This document shows positions 10,481-20,196 of a stretch of 64,000 nt of DNA, one piece after another. The stretch lies in assembly GCF_003172955.1 (NCBI RefSeq), contig NZ_QGKR01000149.1:62001-126000 (forward strand). Direction: 5' to 3'. A program made the translations under genes and the position numbers. The notes below the pieces were generated by a model. It saw nothing but the letters and a program-made list of their open reading frames with translations. It was not told the DNA's origin and searched no databases. The stretch comes from Micromonospora acroterricola. Lineage in GTDB: Bacteria > Actinomycetota > Actinomycetes > Mycobacteriales > Micromonosporaceae. Positions within the stretch are counted from its first letter, which is position 1, and every line of letters starts with the position of its first letter.

Positions 10481-12094
10481 TCAGCCGGCGGGGTCGACGA
10501 GGACGCCGGGGTTGAGGATCCAGGACGGGTCGAGCGCGTTCTTGGCGGCCCGCAGCGCGAGGGCGACCGGGTCCGGACGCTGCCGGTCGTACCACGGTCG
10601 GTGGTCGCGGCCGACGGCGTGGTGGTGGGTGATGGTACCGCCGGCGGCGAGCAGAGCGTCGGAGACGGCATGCTTGATCTGGTCCCACTGGGCGAGAGTG
10701 GCGCCCCAGCGGCCGGTGGCGTACACGCCGAAGTAGGGGGCCGGGCCGTCCGGGTAGACATGCGTGAAGCGGCAGGTCACCACGCCGGTCGCGGCGACGG
10801 CCCGGAGCGCGTCGCCGGCCGCGTCGAGCACGGCGGTACGCATGGCGGGGAATCGGTCCCACGTGCAGGCGGTCTCGAACGTCTCCACGATCATCGACCG
10901 GGCGGCGAGCGCGTCACGCTGGTACGGCATCCGCATAAACGCTGACCGCCAGGCGTCGGCGGCGGCGGTCCGCTGCCGTGGGCCGGCGGAGTCGTCGCTG
11001 CGGGATGGCTCCGGCAGGGTGCCCCCGTGGTCGCGGCACAGCTCGACGGCGCGGTCCAGCCACGGTGTGACCGGATGGTCGGCGGACTCGAATCCCAGGA
11101 CGAGCACGCCGCCGGTGGTGGCGGCGCCGGCGTTGAGGAGCGCCTCCGCCGGGTCGAGCAGCCGGCAGTTGCTCGGGTGCAGACCGGACTGGGCGATGGC
11201 CCGGGTGGCGGTGACCGCCTCGTCGTAGTCGGTGAAGTGCACCGTGGCGCCCGCCCGCCAGCGGGGCCGGTCCTGCAGCCTCATCCACGCCTCGGTGATG
11301 ACGCCGAGCACGCCCTCCGAGCCGAGGAACAGGCGGTCCGGGGACGGCCCGGCGCCGGAGCCGGGCAGCCGGCGCGACTGGCTGGTGCCCGCCGGGGTGA
11401 CGACCCGCATCGACTCCACCAGGTCGTCGATGTGGGTGAGGAGGGTGGCGTAGTGACCGCCGGCGCGGGTGGCCAACCAGCCGCCCAGGGTGGAGAACTC
11501 GAACGACTGCGGGAAGTGCCGCAGTGTGAGGTCGTACCTCCGGAGCTGGTCCTCCAGCGCCGGGCCGAACACGCCGGCCTGGATGCGGGCCGCCCGGCTG
11601 GTCCGGTCCACCTCCAGCACCAGGTCGAGGCGCCCGAGGTCGAGACTGACCGCCGCGGGGTACGCGTCACCCAGGCGCGGCTCCACGCCGCCGACCACCG
11701 ACGAGCCGCCGCCATAGGGGATGACCGCGATGTCCCGTTCCGCGCACCAGTCCAGCACGTCGACGACGTCCCGCTCGGTCACCGGCCGGACCACCAGGTC
11801 CGGCGGGTCGTGGACATCCCCGTGCAGATTGCGGACGACGTCCCGGAACGCCTTGCCGTGGGTGTGCGCCGCCCGGTCCGCCAGGTCCGTCGAGCACAGC
11901 CGGGCGAGCGACGTTGGCGGATCGACCCGGGGTGGGCGCAAGCCGAGCTCGGCCACCGGCGGCGCGACGTGCTCGGTCAGGTCGCTGCCGGGAAGCAGAG
12001 TACGCACCCGGTCCGTCAACGCCGTGGCCTCCGCGCCGGTCACCGCGTCCTCGACGTGCCCCCAGCCCCACCACGAACGGTGTTTCCCGGCCAC
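10481..12094 (-). CDS. FAD-binding oxidase, alkyldihydroxyacetone-phosphate-synthase-like
   Basis: 537-residue PCMH-type flavoprotein. The FAD-binding half contains IPYGGGSSVVGG, and the C-terminal half contains HHHAVGRDHRPWY, resembling the His-rich active-site motif of alkyl-DHAP synthases. The segment FSTLGGWLATRAGGHYATLLTHIDDLVESMRVV is also typical. In eukaryotes this enzyme makes the ether bond of plasmalogens. In actinobacteria the substrate is untested, and other FAD-linked 2-hydroxyacid oxidations are possible. No partner ether-lipid gene lies alongside. It converges on the TetR gene with a 25-nt gap. Confidence 0.82.
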   Translation of the reverse strand: MAGKHRSWWGWGHVEDAVTGAEATALTDRVRTLLPGSDLTEHVAPPVAELGLRPPRVDPPTSLARLCSTDLADRAAHTHGKAFRDVVRNLHGDVHDPPDLVVRPVTERDVVDVLDWCAERDIAVIPYGGGSSVVGGVEPRLGDAYPAAVSLDLGRLDLVLEVDRTSRAARIQAGVFGPALEDQLRRYDLTLRHFPQSFEFSTLGGWLATRAGGHYATLLTHIDDLVESMRVVTPAGTSQSRRLPGSGAGPSPDRLFLGSEGVLGVITEAWMRLQDRPRWRAGATVHFTDYDEAVTATRAIAQSGLHPSNCRLLDPAEALLNAGAATTGGVLVLGFESADHPVTPWLDRAVELCRDHGGTLPEPSRSDDSAGPRQRTAAADAWRSAFMRMPYQRDALAARSMIVETFETACTWDRFPAMRTAVLDAAGDALRAVAATGVVTCRFTHVYPDGPAPYFGVYATGRWGATLAQWDQIKHAVSDALLAAGGTITHHHAVGRDHRPWYDRQRPDPVALALRAAKNALDPSWILNPGVLVDPAG

Positions 12095-12236
12095 GCGGCC
12101 TCCCCGCCGTCACGATCGCTAGTCCTACTCGCCGGTAACGTACTAGACGGCCGGCGTCGCGTCGATGTACGGGAACTCGGTCGTGGCCACCTTCCGTCGT
12201 AGGCTGCGTCTCGAACGTGATGGACGGGAGGCTGAA

Positions 12237-12923
12237 ATGGCCGAGACGACGCTGAGCGAGACATCGGTGGCCCAGGTGATGGCCGAGCTGGCCGACCTGG
12301 AGGACCCGAAGACACGCGAGGTGAACGAGAAACACGGTGACGATCACGGTGTGCACCTCGGCAAGCTGCGCGCGCTCGCGAAGCGGTTGAAGACGCAGCA
12401 GGAGCTCGCCTGCCAGCTCTGGCAGACGGATGACACCGCGGCGAGACTCCTGGCGATTCTGATCTGCCGCCCGAAGGCGTTCGAGCGTGACGAGTTGGAC
12501 GTCATGGTGCGCGAGGCGCACACACCCAAGGTGCACGACTGGCTCGTGAACTACGTGGTGAAGAAGAACCCGCACTCCGAAGGGCTGCGCCTGACCTGGT
12601 TCGCCGACCCGGACCCGGTGGTCGCGAGTGCCGGCTGGGCGCTGACCACCGAACGCGTGGCGAAGAAGCCCGAGGGCCTCGACCTGCCCGGGCTGCTCGA
12701 CGTCATCGAGGCGGAGATGAAGGACGCCCCGGACCGGCTGCAGTGGGCGATGAACCACTGCCTCGCTCAGATCGGGATCGAGCACGCCGAGCACCGCGCC
12801 CGCGCGATCGACATCGGCCAGCGCTTGGGAGTGCTCAGGGACTACCCGACCTCCCCGGGCTGCACGTCTCCGTTCGCGCCCATCTGGATCAGCGAGATGG
12901 TGCGCCGACAGCACGACAGGTAG
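12237..12923 (+). CDS. DNA alkylation repair protein (AlkD-like HEAT repeat)
   Basis: 228 residues of alternating helices matching the AlkD-like family (PF08713 type). It has the motif QQELACQLWQTDDTAARLLAI and the later TWFADPDPVVASAGWAL. AlkC/AlkD enzymes flip and excise alkylated bases, but many actinobacterial members are uncharacterised and may lack glycosylase activity. ATG 12237 has GGGAGG upstream; an earlier in-frame ATG at 12165 is less likely. It is divergent from the flavoprotein gene. Confidence 0.82.
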   Translation: MAETTLSETSVAQVMAELADLEDPKTREVNEKHGDDHGVHLGKLRALAKRLKTQQELACQLWQTDDTAARLLAILICRPKAFERDELDVMVREAHTPKVHDWLVNYVVKKNPHSEGLRLTWFADPDPVVASAGWALTTERVAKKPEGLDLPGLLDVIEAEMKDAPDRLQWAMNHCLAQIGIEHAEHRARAIDIGQRLGVLRDYPTSPGCTSPFAPIWISEMVRRQHDR

Positions 12924-12961
12924 GAAGCCCCACAACTCGTCGCCGTCCGGAGCGGGATCAA

Positions 12962-13048
12962 ATGCGGATGAGCACGGCCGTCGGCGCTGCTACCGTGGCC
13001 GTCATGGCACGAGGTATCTGGTCGCAGAAGGTCCGCTCCGCCCGCTGA
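12962..13048 (+). CDS. Leader peptide upstream of ABC-F gene
   Basis: 28-codon open frame with a GGAG ribosome site, ending in [14 protein letters not shown]; a shorter start at 13004 would give only these 14 residues. It lies 100 nt ahead of the ABC-F start, and the intervening RNA can form several hairpins. Many ABC-F antibiotic-resistance genes of Gram-positives are induced by ribosome stalling on such uORFs. A role here is inference from position and structure. Confidence 0.55.
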   Translation: MRMSTAVGAATVAVMARGIWSQKVRSAR

Positions 13049-13144
13049 CGGCGGCGCCTTCCTTCTGCTGAGTTCGCGCTCGCCGTCCCGGTTCCCGCCG
13101 GGCGGCCGCCTGCTGCTGCCCGGCTCCACTGCGAGCTGCGGAGC
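13047..13144 (+). promoter_or_regulatory. Possible attenuator between leader peptide and ABC-F gene
   Basis: Three potential stems follow the leader stop: GACGGCG (13047-13053) with CGCCGTC (13081-13087); CCCGG (13087-13091) with CCGGG (13098-13102); and GCTCC (13123-13127) with GGAGC (13140-13144). The last covers the GGAG ribosome site of the TTG start at 13149. Stems one and two share a base and would compete. Confidence 0.4.
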
Positions 13145-13148
13145 ACCG

Positions 13149-14837
<1,689 letters not shown>

Positions 14838-14884
14838 CGGTGAGCGTCAACGTCGGGGACGGTCCGTACCGCGCCAGAGCGCGC

Positions 14885-14916
14885 GGGCCCGCCGGGATGG
14901 TGATCCCGGCGGGCCC
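14885..14916. terminator. Bidirectional hairpin terminator
   Basis: A 14-bp perfect stem: GGGCCCGCCGGGAT at 14885-14898 pairs with 14903-14916, loop GGTG. It lies between the convergent ABC-F gene (ends 14837) and the secreted hydrolase (ends 14940), so it can serve both. Confidence 0.85.
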
Positions 14917-14939
14917 CTCCGGCGCGACCGGTTACCGCG

Positions 14940-16976
14940 TCACGGGCAGGGCGTCCGCGCGCAGACGTCGATGACCTTGCCGGTGAGCAGGAACACCGCC
15001 TTCTGTTTCTGGGCCCCGGCCTGGGCGCGCGGGAACTCGTGCGGATCGTCGCCGTACTCCGGCCCGGCGGGGGCGAGGTTGGTCGGCGGTGGCGCGTACG
15101 CGGCGCCGCTGTTCCAGATCACGATCGCCGAGCCGGTGTACGGGTAGCTGCGGATCGGCGCGATGCCCCAGTACGGCCGCACGTCCAGGGACCAGCCGTC
15201 GGCGAGCGCGGGGGTGTGCAGGCGTGCGCCGATGGTGCGCGCCTGGACCTCCGCCGCGGCGGGCGAGACCTGCTGGTCGCCGAAGGCCACGTGCATCAGC
15301 ACCTGGTGTGCCGGGGTGCCCGGCAACGGCCGGTCGGTCATGTGCTGGGCGTACCCGTTGGCCTCGGACCGGTCCCACAACATCTGCAGCAGCGCGAGGA
15401 TGAGCTGCTGGTCGGCCTTGTCGGGGTAGTAGCCGTCCATGATCGTCTGGAACGGGGCGAAGTCCACGCTGCGTTGCAGCAGCGTGGAGTAGTTCATCGC
15501 GGGCACGCCGAGCACCGACCGGGTCCAGTCCTGGGCGATGGCGGTGAGCGCGCCGCCGTTGATGCCGCCCTGGCTGTTGCCGTCGTAGTGCAGCCCGCCG
15601 GCCACGTTGATCAGGGGCCGTGCGGTGGCGTCCCGGAACGCCGGGTGGGCGGCGAAGCCGCCCGGGTGGATCATCGCGCGGCCGAGGAACAGGAAGTTCA
15701 GGTAGCTCTGCTGCAACCGGTCCACCACGGCGGGGAAGGAACTGAGGTCGGTGAAGGAGCCGGCCACGTAGGGGACGTCGGCGGCGGCCATGCCGATCCA
15801 GCTGGTCGCGCAGAAGGTGAAGTCGTACGTGTTCGACATCGTCTTGACGTTGCCAGCGTTGATCTCGGTCGGCCTGCCGAGCAGGCCGTGGCCGTAGAGC
15901 GAGAGGTGCGCCGGTTTCGCGGCGGAGGCACTGCGCGGGATGTTGCAGACGAAGTCCGCCGCCACCGTCGCGCCGGACGGCGTGGGCAGGGCGTTCGGCG
16001 TCGGTGGGGTGCCGCCGCCGGGCGGCCCGTAGTGCAGCCGGGAGCCGGGCCCGCCGTCGCCGGTCAGATAGGACGGCACGCCGATGGTGCCGGTGACCTG
16101 CCGGGCGATCAGCGGCTCCTGCTCCGGTGGGTAGTCGGTCACCTGGGTGACGGTGAACGACGGTGCGGCCCGCCGGAGGGCGGCGAACGCGCCGTCGCGG
16201 ATGGCCAGCATCCGCCCGGTCAGACCCTGTCGGCTGGCCACGGTGAAGTCCCAGGCCAGGTAGAGGCTGTGTCGCTTGACGCCGGCCCTGGTCAGGTCGG
16301 CGATGATCCGCTTCATTTGCGGCACGCGACTGTCCCGATGGCCGAGGCCGGCACCGGTCACGTACGCCGTGAACGCCTTCGGCGCCGGGATCAGCTTCCC
16401 GTTGCGGTCGCGCAGGCCGCGCAGGCCGACGACGTACCGTGTTCCTTCGGTCAGCGCCACCGCGGGCCGGATGATCAACAGCTGCCGGTCGGGCTGGTCG
16501 GCGGCGTGCGCGTCCAACTCGGCCCAGTACGGCGTGCGCTTGCCGGTCCGGGCGTTGAGCAGCACGACCGGCGCGTCCGGCGCCAGGGAGCGGCCGATGT
16601 CGGTGACCGGCGCGATCCCGGTCGCCTTGGCGTCGAGGCCGGGCACGCGCACCAGGATCGGCGAACCGGGACTGAACCCGTCCTGCCGGTTCCATTCCGT
16701 CGGGTCGATCGGGGTCCCCTGCACGTTGGCGGGCATCGCGGAGGCCGCGAAGCGCACCCGCTTGCCGGTCGGGCTGGTCCGGTCCGGCACGGTGAAGTAG
16801 TCGTTCGGGAACGGCAGCAGGCAGGCCGTCGGGTCGATCGGGTCGCAGGCCCGGTGCCCGGCCGGTGCGGAAGCCGCGGGCGGTGCCGCGGCGGCCGCCG
16901 GGCCGAGCAGGACGGCGCCCGCGGTCACCAGCACGGACACGGCGAGACGGAGCCGTCTGGAGGTGGTCACACGCAT
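14940..16976 (-). CDS. Large secreted alpha/beta hydrolase, probable lipase/esterase
   Basis: 678 residues. ATG 16976 follows CGAAGGAG directly and begins a signal peptide (MRVTTSRRLRLAVSVLVTAG..., cleavage near AAAAAPP). The opening mature segment CDPIDPTACLLPFPNDYFTVPD resembles the N-terminal domain of bacterial virulence-factor lipases (PF12262 type). A late GNSQGG nucleophile elbow lies inside GLHYDGNSQGGINGG. The C-terminus has a Cys pair (VCARTPC). It is probably an extracellular esterase or lipase. Family naming is tentative; the secreted hydrolase call is firm. Confidence 0.78.
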   Translation of the reverse strand: MRVTTSRRLRLAVSVLVTAGAVLLGPAAAAAPPAASAPAGHRACDPIDPTACLLPFPNDYFTVPDRTSPTGKRVRFAASAMPANVQGTPIDPTEWNRQDGFSPGSPILVRVPGLDAKATGIAPVTDIGRSLAPDAPVVLLNARTGKRTPYWAELDAHAADQPDRQLLIIRPAVALTEGTRYVVGLRGLRDRNGKLIPAPKAFTAYVTGAGLGHRDSRVPQMKRIIADLTRAGVKRHSLYLAWDFTVASRQGLTGRMLAIRDGAFAALRRAAPSFTVTQVTDYPPEQEPLIARQVTGTIGVPSYLTGDGGPGSRLHYGPPGGGTPPTPNALPTPSGATVAADFVCNIPRSASAAKPAHLSLYGHGLLGRPTEINAGNVKTMSNTYDFTFCATSWIGMAAADVPYVAGSFTDLSSFPAVVDRLQQSYLNFLFLGRAMIHPGGFAAHPAFRDATARPLINVAGGLHYDGNSQGGINGGALTAIAQDWTRSVLGVPAMNYSTLLQRSVDFAPFQTIMDGYYPDKADQQLILALLQMLWDRSEANGYAQHMTDRPLPGTPAHQVLMHVAFGDQQVSPAAAEVQARTIGARLHTPALADGWSLDVRPYWGIAPIRSYPYTGSAIVIWNSGAAYAPPPTNLAPAGPEYGDDPHEFPRAQAGAQKQKAVFLLTGKVIDVCARTPCP

Positions 16977-17111
16977 CTCCTTCGACGCTGGACGGTGAAT
17001 CGACGCAGGGGCCGCCGGTGGTGGGTGGGCGGTGCTGTTCTTCCTACGCTCGTGAATGGATCTCGGCAAGAGCCGCTGCCGGGCCGCGACGCCCTGGCCA
17101 GACGAACGTGG

Positions 17112-17195
17112 GCGCACGTCATCCCACTCGGCAAGCCCTGGCGCGACGGCTACGTCGAGTCGTTCACCAGCCGCGTCCGCGACGAATGCCGGCGC
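17112..17195 (+). pseudogene. Fragment of IS3-family transposase (integrase core C-terminus)
   Basis: Translates as IPLGKPWRDGYVESFTSRVR then DEC, clearly the rve core segment of IS3-type transposases (consensus: PGSPWENGYVESFNGKLRDE). Only about 28 codons are recognisable. Upstream and downstream the frame loses similarity, there is no start codon, and no terminal inverted repeats were seen. It is an insertion-sequence scrap ending right beside the HTH/coiled-coil gene at 17213. Confidence 0.72.
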
Positions 17196-17212
17196 CCGGC
17201 GCCGTCCGGTCG

Positions 17213-18283
17213 TCAGCTGAAGAGGTTCTGGTCGTCGTCGAGCATCCAGTTGTACTCAGGTCCCCGTTTGCCACCGTGACCCGGCTGCCGAGGTTCCTGG
17301 GAATCGGCTACCGGGGGCCGGGACGAGGCCGGAGTATCGGCTACCGGAGGTCGGGACGAGGGCGACGGTGGGTTCGACGCTCGGGAGTCGAGCCCCTGAA
17401 ACCGCTCACGGATTTCGATCATGTCCCGCTGCAGGCCGATGATCTGGTTGCGGAGTCGTCGCTGAGCCTCGTCGGACTCCTGCCGGTAGCGATCGAGTTC
17501 GTGGTAGCGCCTGTCAGCGACGTCGCGCGCTTCGGCGAGATCCACACGTGTCTGCAACTCGCGCTGCTCGAGCTCCTCGTGCTCGCGCTTCTTCTGCTCA
17601 AGAGCCGCTTGGCTGAAGTTCGCCTCTTCGTGGGCGTTGCGTACGCGTCGCTCAAGCGACTCAGCAGTCTCCTCGGCGATGCGGACGCGCTCCTGAAGCG
17701 TGGAGACCAGCCCGTCGAGTTCCTGCTTCGTCTGACGGATGAGGTCGTGAGCCGACTGAAGGGTGGTGTAGTCCCTCTGGATCGAATCGAGTTGGCCCTG
17801 GAGGACGGCAACTTGATCACGAAGCCGGGCGGAGAGCGCCTCACCGCGTTCGAAGCTCTCCTGAAGCCGGGCGATCTCCTGCTGCAGCAGCATGACCTGA
17901 GTGGTGGGGTCACGAGCCTCTTCCGGTGAGGAGATCGCGTCCTCCACCGTCGCCCCATCGACGATCAGCTTTCCGGTATAGCGAGGCGGTCGTTCCTCGT
18001 GCACCGAGTAGTAGATGCCGGCAAGGCGTTCGACCTGGTGGTCGCGCCAGCCCTCCTCGGCGTCATCCGGCGCGCAGTGATCGAGAACCCATTCAACGAG
18101 CTGCCATTTGGGCGTGCCGTCGAGCTGGCGACTGATCGTCTTGTACGGATCTGATCTCTTGGTAGCTTCCTGAACCTTGTCCGCCAGGCGCCGCATCGAG
18201 CCGTACCCCTTGCCATGGCGACTCTCCATGAGCTCGCGGAGCGCCTTGCTCAAGGGATTGGCGGACCGCCTCAGGGTGTTCAC
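17213..18283 (-). CDS. HTH plus long coiled-coil protein, function unknown
   Basis: 356 residues. The N-terminal ~75 residues (LSKALRELMESRHGKGYGSMRRLADKVQEAT...) look like a divergent XRE/HTH-type helical domain. Residues about 125-295 are a continuous heptad-rich coiled coil, very rich in E, Q, R and L. The tail is disordered, with a duplicated SRPPVAD motif, ending MLDDDQNLFS. GTG start at 18283; no clear ribosome site. It lies beside a transposase scrap and is visibly less GC-rich than its neighbours, suggesting acquired DNA. I do not recognise a named family; a DNA-bound scaffold or regulator is conceivable. Confidence 0.75.
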   Translation of the reverse strand: MNTLRRSANPLSKALRELMESRHGKGYGSMRRLADKVQEATKRSDPYKTISRQLDGTPKWQLVEWVLDHCAPDDAEEGWRDHQVERLAGIYYSVHEERPPRYTGKLIVDGATVEDAISSPEEARDPTTQVMLLQQEIARLQESFERGEALSARLRDQVAVLQGQLDSIQRDYTTLQSAHDLIRQTKQELDGLVSTLQERVRIAEETAESLERRVRNAHEEANFSQAALEQKKREHEELEQRELQTRVDLAEARDVADRRYHELDRYRQESDEAQRRLRNQIIGLQRDMIEIRERFQGLDSRASNPPSPSSRPPVADTPASSRPPVADSQEPRQPGHGGKRGPEYNWMLDDDQNLFS

Positions 18284-18323
18284 GACCGTATGTCTACAGG
18301 GGCGATCCGGATGAAGGCAGTCA

Positions 18324-18457
18324 ACTTCCGGCTACAAGGAAGTGTGTGTGCGCATCGATCAGCGCATAAGGGACAACATCCATCCTCTGGGGAAGTTGAC
18401 GCCGACGAGGCGCTGACCAGCTGGACGACAAGCAGCACTTCCCGACAGAGAGAAGTG
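18324..18457. promoter_or_regulatory. Two copies of a 21-bp inverted-repeat motif (operator candidate)
   Basis: Copies at 18324-18344 and 18437-18457 share ACTTCC at one end and GAAGTG at the other with the same spacing (15 of 21 bases identical). Each forms an interrupted dyad ACTTC...GAAGT. They lie 41 and 154 bp upstream of the HTH/coiled-coil gene start, which fits binding sites for a dimeric regulator, perhaps that protein itself. Confidence 0.5.
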
Positions 18458-18704
18458 AGTCCTTCTCAGAATTCCGGGCACGGGGAATACGGCCGTCATG
18501 ATCAGGTGGGTGGGATCGCCGACAACGAGGTTCTGACAGGTCAACGACGAGACCGAGGCGAAATTCTCGATCATCCCACTGCGGGGAACTTCCGACCTGG
18601 GCTCCGGGCGCCGGGAAGTCCGCATCCACGAACTTGCACGTCTACTGGAGATCCACTCGACATGGTGCCATTTTTACGCTGACGCAATCACGTCGGCAAG
18701 GTTC

Positions 18705-18749
18705 AGGGGCGTCTACCGCTTCGCGCTCACGATCGAGGTAGACGCCCCT
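18705..18749. terminator. 13-bp perfect hairpin ahead of the small membrane-protein gene
   Basis: AGGGGCGTCTACC at 18705-18717 pairs exactly with GGTAGACGCCCCT at 18737-18749 across a 19-nt loop. It ends 24 nt before the ATG at 18774, so it is either a terminator for upstream transcription or a structured 5' leader. Confidence 0.6.
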
Positions 18750-18773
18750 CCTGGAACCCCGAGGGGGACCCAC

Positions 18774-19196
18774 ATGGCCAGTATGGCGGAACCACCTGCC
18801 GGCACAGAAGACCTGTCGCCTCGCGACTCGGTGTCGGGTCGGAACACGCCGGTCCAGCGCAGCAGCGGCACCTGGGCCGCGGTTGCCACTGTCGTTCTGG
18901 TGCTCGGCGGTGCTGCCGGGCTCCTGCTGACCGGTCACACCCTGCAGGAATCGCTGATCGGTGCGGGCGGTCTCGCCCTCATCGGCGGCCAGGTCGCGCG
19001 GCGCATCGTCGCCGACGCCGGTCCGCTGCCCACGATCGTCGTGGCATTCGCCGTCACCGCGTTCGGCGCGGTGATCTACCTGCAGGGCGCCACTCTCACG
19101 GAGGCCGTCGCGAGCGCCGGCATCGGCGGGTTCGCCGCTGGCGAGATCGCCGCTCGCATGTTCGGCACTGATCCGCGGCCGCAGCGGAGGGTGTAG
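18774..19196 (+). CDS. Small membrane protein, hypothetical
   Basis: 140 residues. A polar N-terminal ~35 residues is followed by two or three hydrophobic helices (about 36-56, 58-75 and 84-103) and a small-residue-rich region (ATLTEAVASAGIGGFAAGEIAARMFG). ATG 18774 has a clear GAGGGGG ribosome site. The gene stands alone after a strong hairpin. Size and topology recall small holin-like or membrane-stress proteins, but no family is recognised and no function is proposed. Confidence 0.65.
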   Translation: MASMAEPPAGTEDLSPRDSVSGRNTPVQRSSGTWAAVATVVLVLGGAAGLLLTGHTLQESLIGAGGLALIGGQVARRIVADAGPLPTIVVAFAVTAFGAVIYLQGATLTEAVASAGIGGFAAGEIAARMFGTDPRPQRRV

Positions 19197-19538
19197 CGCC
19201 GGTGAGCACCGGGTCGGCTTTGTCCCCTGCCGTCGCACCACGACGGAGCGCCGGAGCCGGCCCGGGCCCGCTTTTCAAGGCTGATCGTCACCGACCCATG
19301 TGGACCTGACCGGCGCCCGTAGACCCGCGCCGGTCGTCGCGCTGCGCCCCGGGCCCGAGGTCGTGCAACGGACGTCCGCGGGTCGGCGCCGACGCGAGCG
19401 CGTCAAGGTCGCGTACGTCCGGGACGAGAGCCCGAGCGACGCCTTGGCGGCGTCGTCACATCCTCGCTCCCCACGGGCGGCAAGTGACAGGAGTCGCCGC
19501 GCCTCGTCGGCGGCAGAGGTCGCGCATATAGTCACGCG
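19197..19538. other. Intergenic region without a supportable gene
   Basis: 342 nt between the small membrane protein and the methyltransferase. A short plus-strand frame (19300-19542) translates to an Arg/Ala-rich sequence overlapping the methyltransferase start, and looks non-coding. No strong hairpin or repeat seen. Confidence 0.5.
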
Positions 19539-20186
19539 GTGAACCTGGACCAGGTCCGGCAGGCGTACACGTCCGTCGCGGATCTCTACATCAAGCTGTT
19601 CGGCACGAGCCAGCAGGTACATGCCGACGACCTCGCGTTCATCGGGCGGCATCTGGCGGGCCGATCCGGCAGGGTCCTCGATCTGGGCTGCGGGCCCGGC
19701 CACATCACCGGTCACCTTCGCTCGTTGGGCGTCGACGCAGCGGGGATCGACATGGTCCCCGAGTTCATCGCCCATGCGCAGGCGGCCCACCCAGACGTTG
19801 AGTTCCACCTCGGGTCGATGGAAAGCCTCGTTGTCGCCAACCACTCCGTCGCCGGCATTCTGGCCTGGTACTCGCTGATCCACCTACCGCCGCAGAACCT
19901 CGACGGGGTGCTCACCGAGTTCCGGCTGGCCATGGCCCCGTCCGGAACGTTGGTGCTGGGCTTCTTCGACGGCGACGAGGTCGCGGCCTTCGACCACAAG
20001 GTCACGACCGCCTATCGCTGGCCCGTCGACGAGATCTCCGAGCGACTGACGCGCGCGGGCTTCACCGAGGTCGAGCGCCTGCAACGGCCCAGCGACGGCA
20101 CTCATCGGCCGCTGGCCGCCATCGCGGCAATCGCAACCAGCCCGGAATGCGGCGACGGCGCGGGAGATGGCCGCGTGGCGCTGTGA
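19539..20186 (+). CDS. Class I SAM-dependent methyltransferase
   Basis: 215 residues with the SAM-binding motif I VLDLGCGPGHITGHL, an acidic motif II (AAGIDMVPEF), and the motif-IV-like stretch GILAWYSLIHLPPQNL. It matches generic Methyltransf_25/11-type enzymes acting on small molecules. GTG start at 19539; the ribosome site is weak. The substrate cannot be deduced; neighbours give no pathway. It converges on the small gene at 20197. Confidence 0.85.
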   Translation: MNLDQVRQAYTSVADLYIKLFGTSQQVHADDLAFIGRHLAGRSGRVLDLGCGPGHITGHLRSLGVDAAGIDMVPEFIAHAQAAHPDVEFHLGSMESLVVANHSVAGILAWYSLIHLPPQNLDGVLTEFRLAMAPSGTLVLGFFDGDEVAAFDHKVTTAYRWPVDEISERLTRAGFTEVERLQRPSDGTHRPLAAIAAIATSPECGDGAGDGRVAL

Positions 20187-20196
20187 CCTGGCTGGC

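Larger units (their letters stand above)
18284..18773. other. Intergenic region with repeated dyads, no convincing gene
   Basis: 490 nt of lower GC than its surroundings, between the divergent coiled-coil and membrane-protein genes. Open frames exist on both strands, including one continuous with the downstream gene from 18537, but none has a ribosome site or a recognisable translation. It carries two copies of an ACTTCC/GAAGTG dyad and a 13-bp hairpin, listed separately. Confidence 0.55.

Noticed and set aside
15039-17279. Very long plus-strand open frame (about 746 codons) antisense to the secreted hydrolase
   Set aside because: Translation is Arg/Gly/Val-rich without domains and mirrors a well-supported gene on the other strand; GC-rich codons leave antisense frames open. 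Only its last segment (17112-17195) is meaningful, as a transposase remnant.
18537-18773. In-frame extension upstream of the small membrane-protein gene
   Set aside because: No usable start codon, and it passes through a strong hairpin; ATG 18774 has a clear ribosome site.
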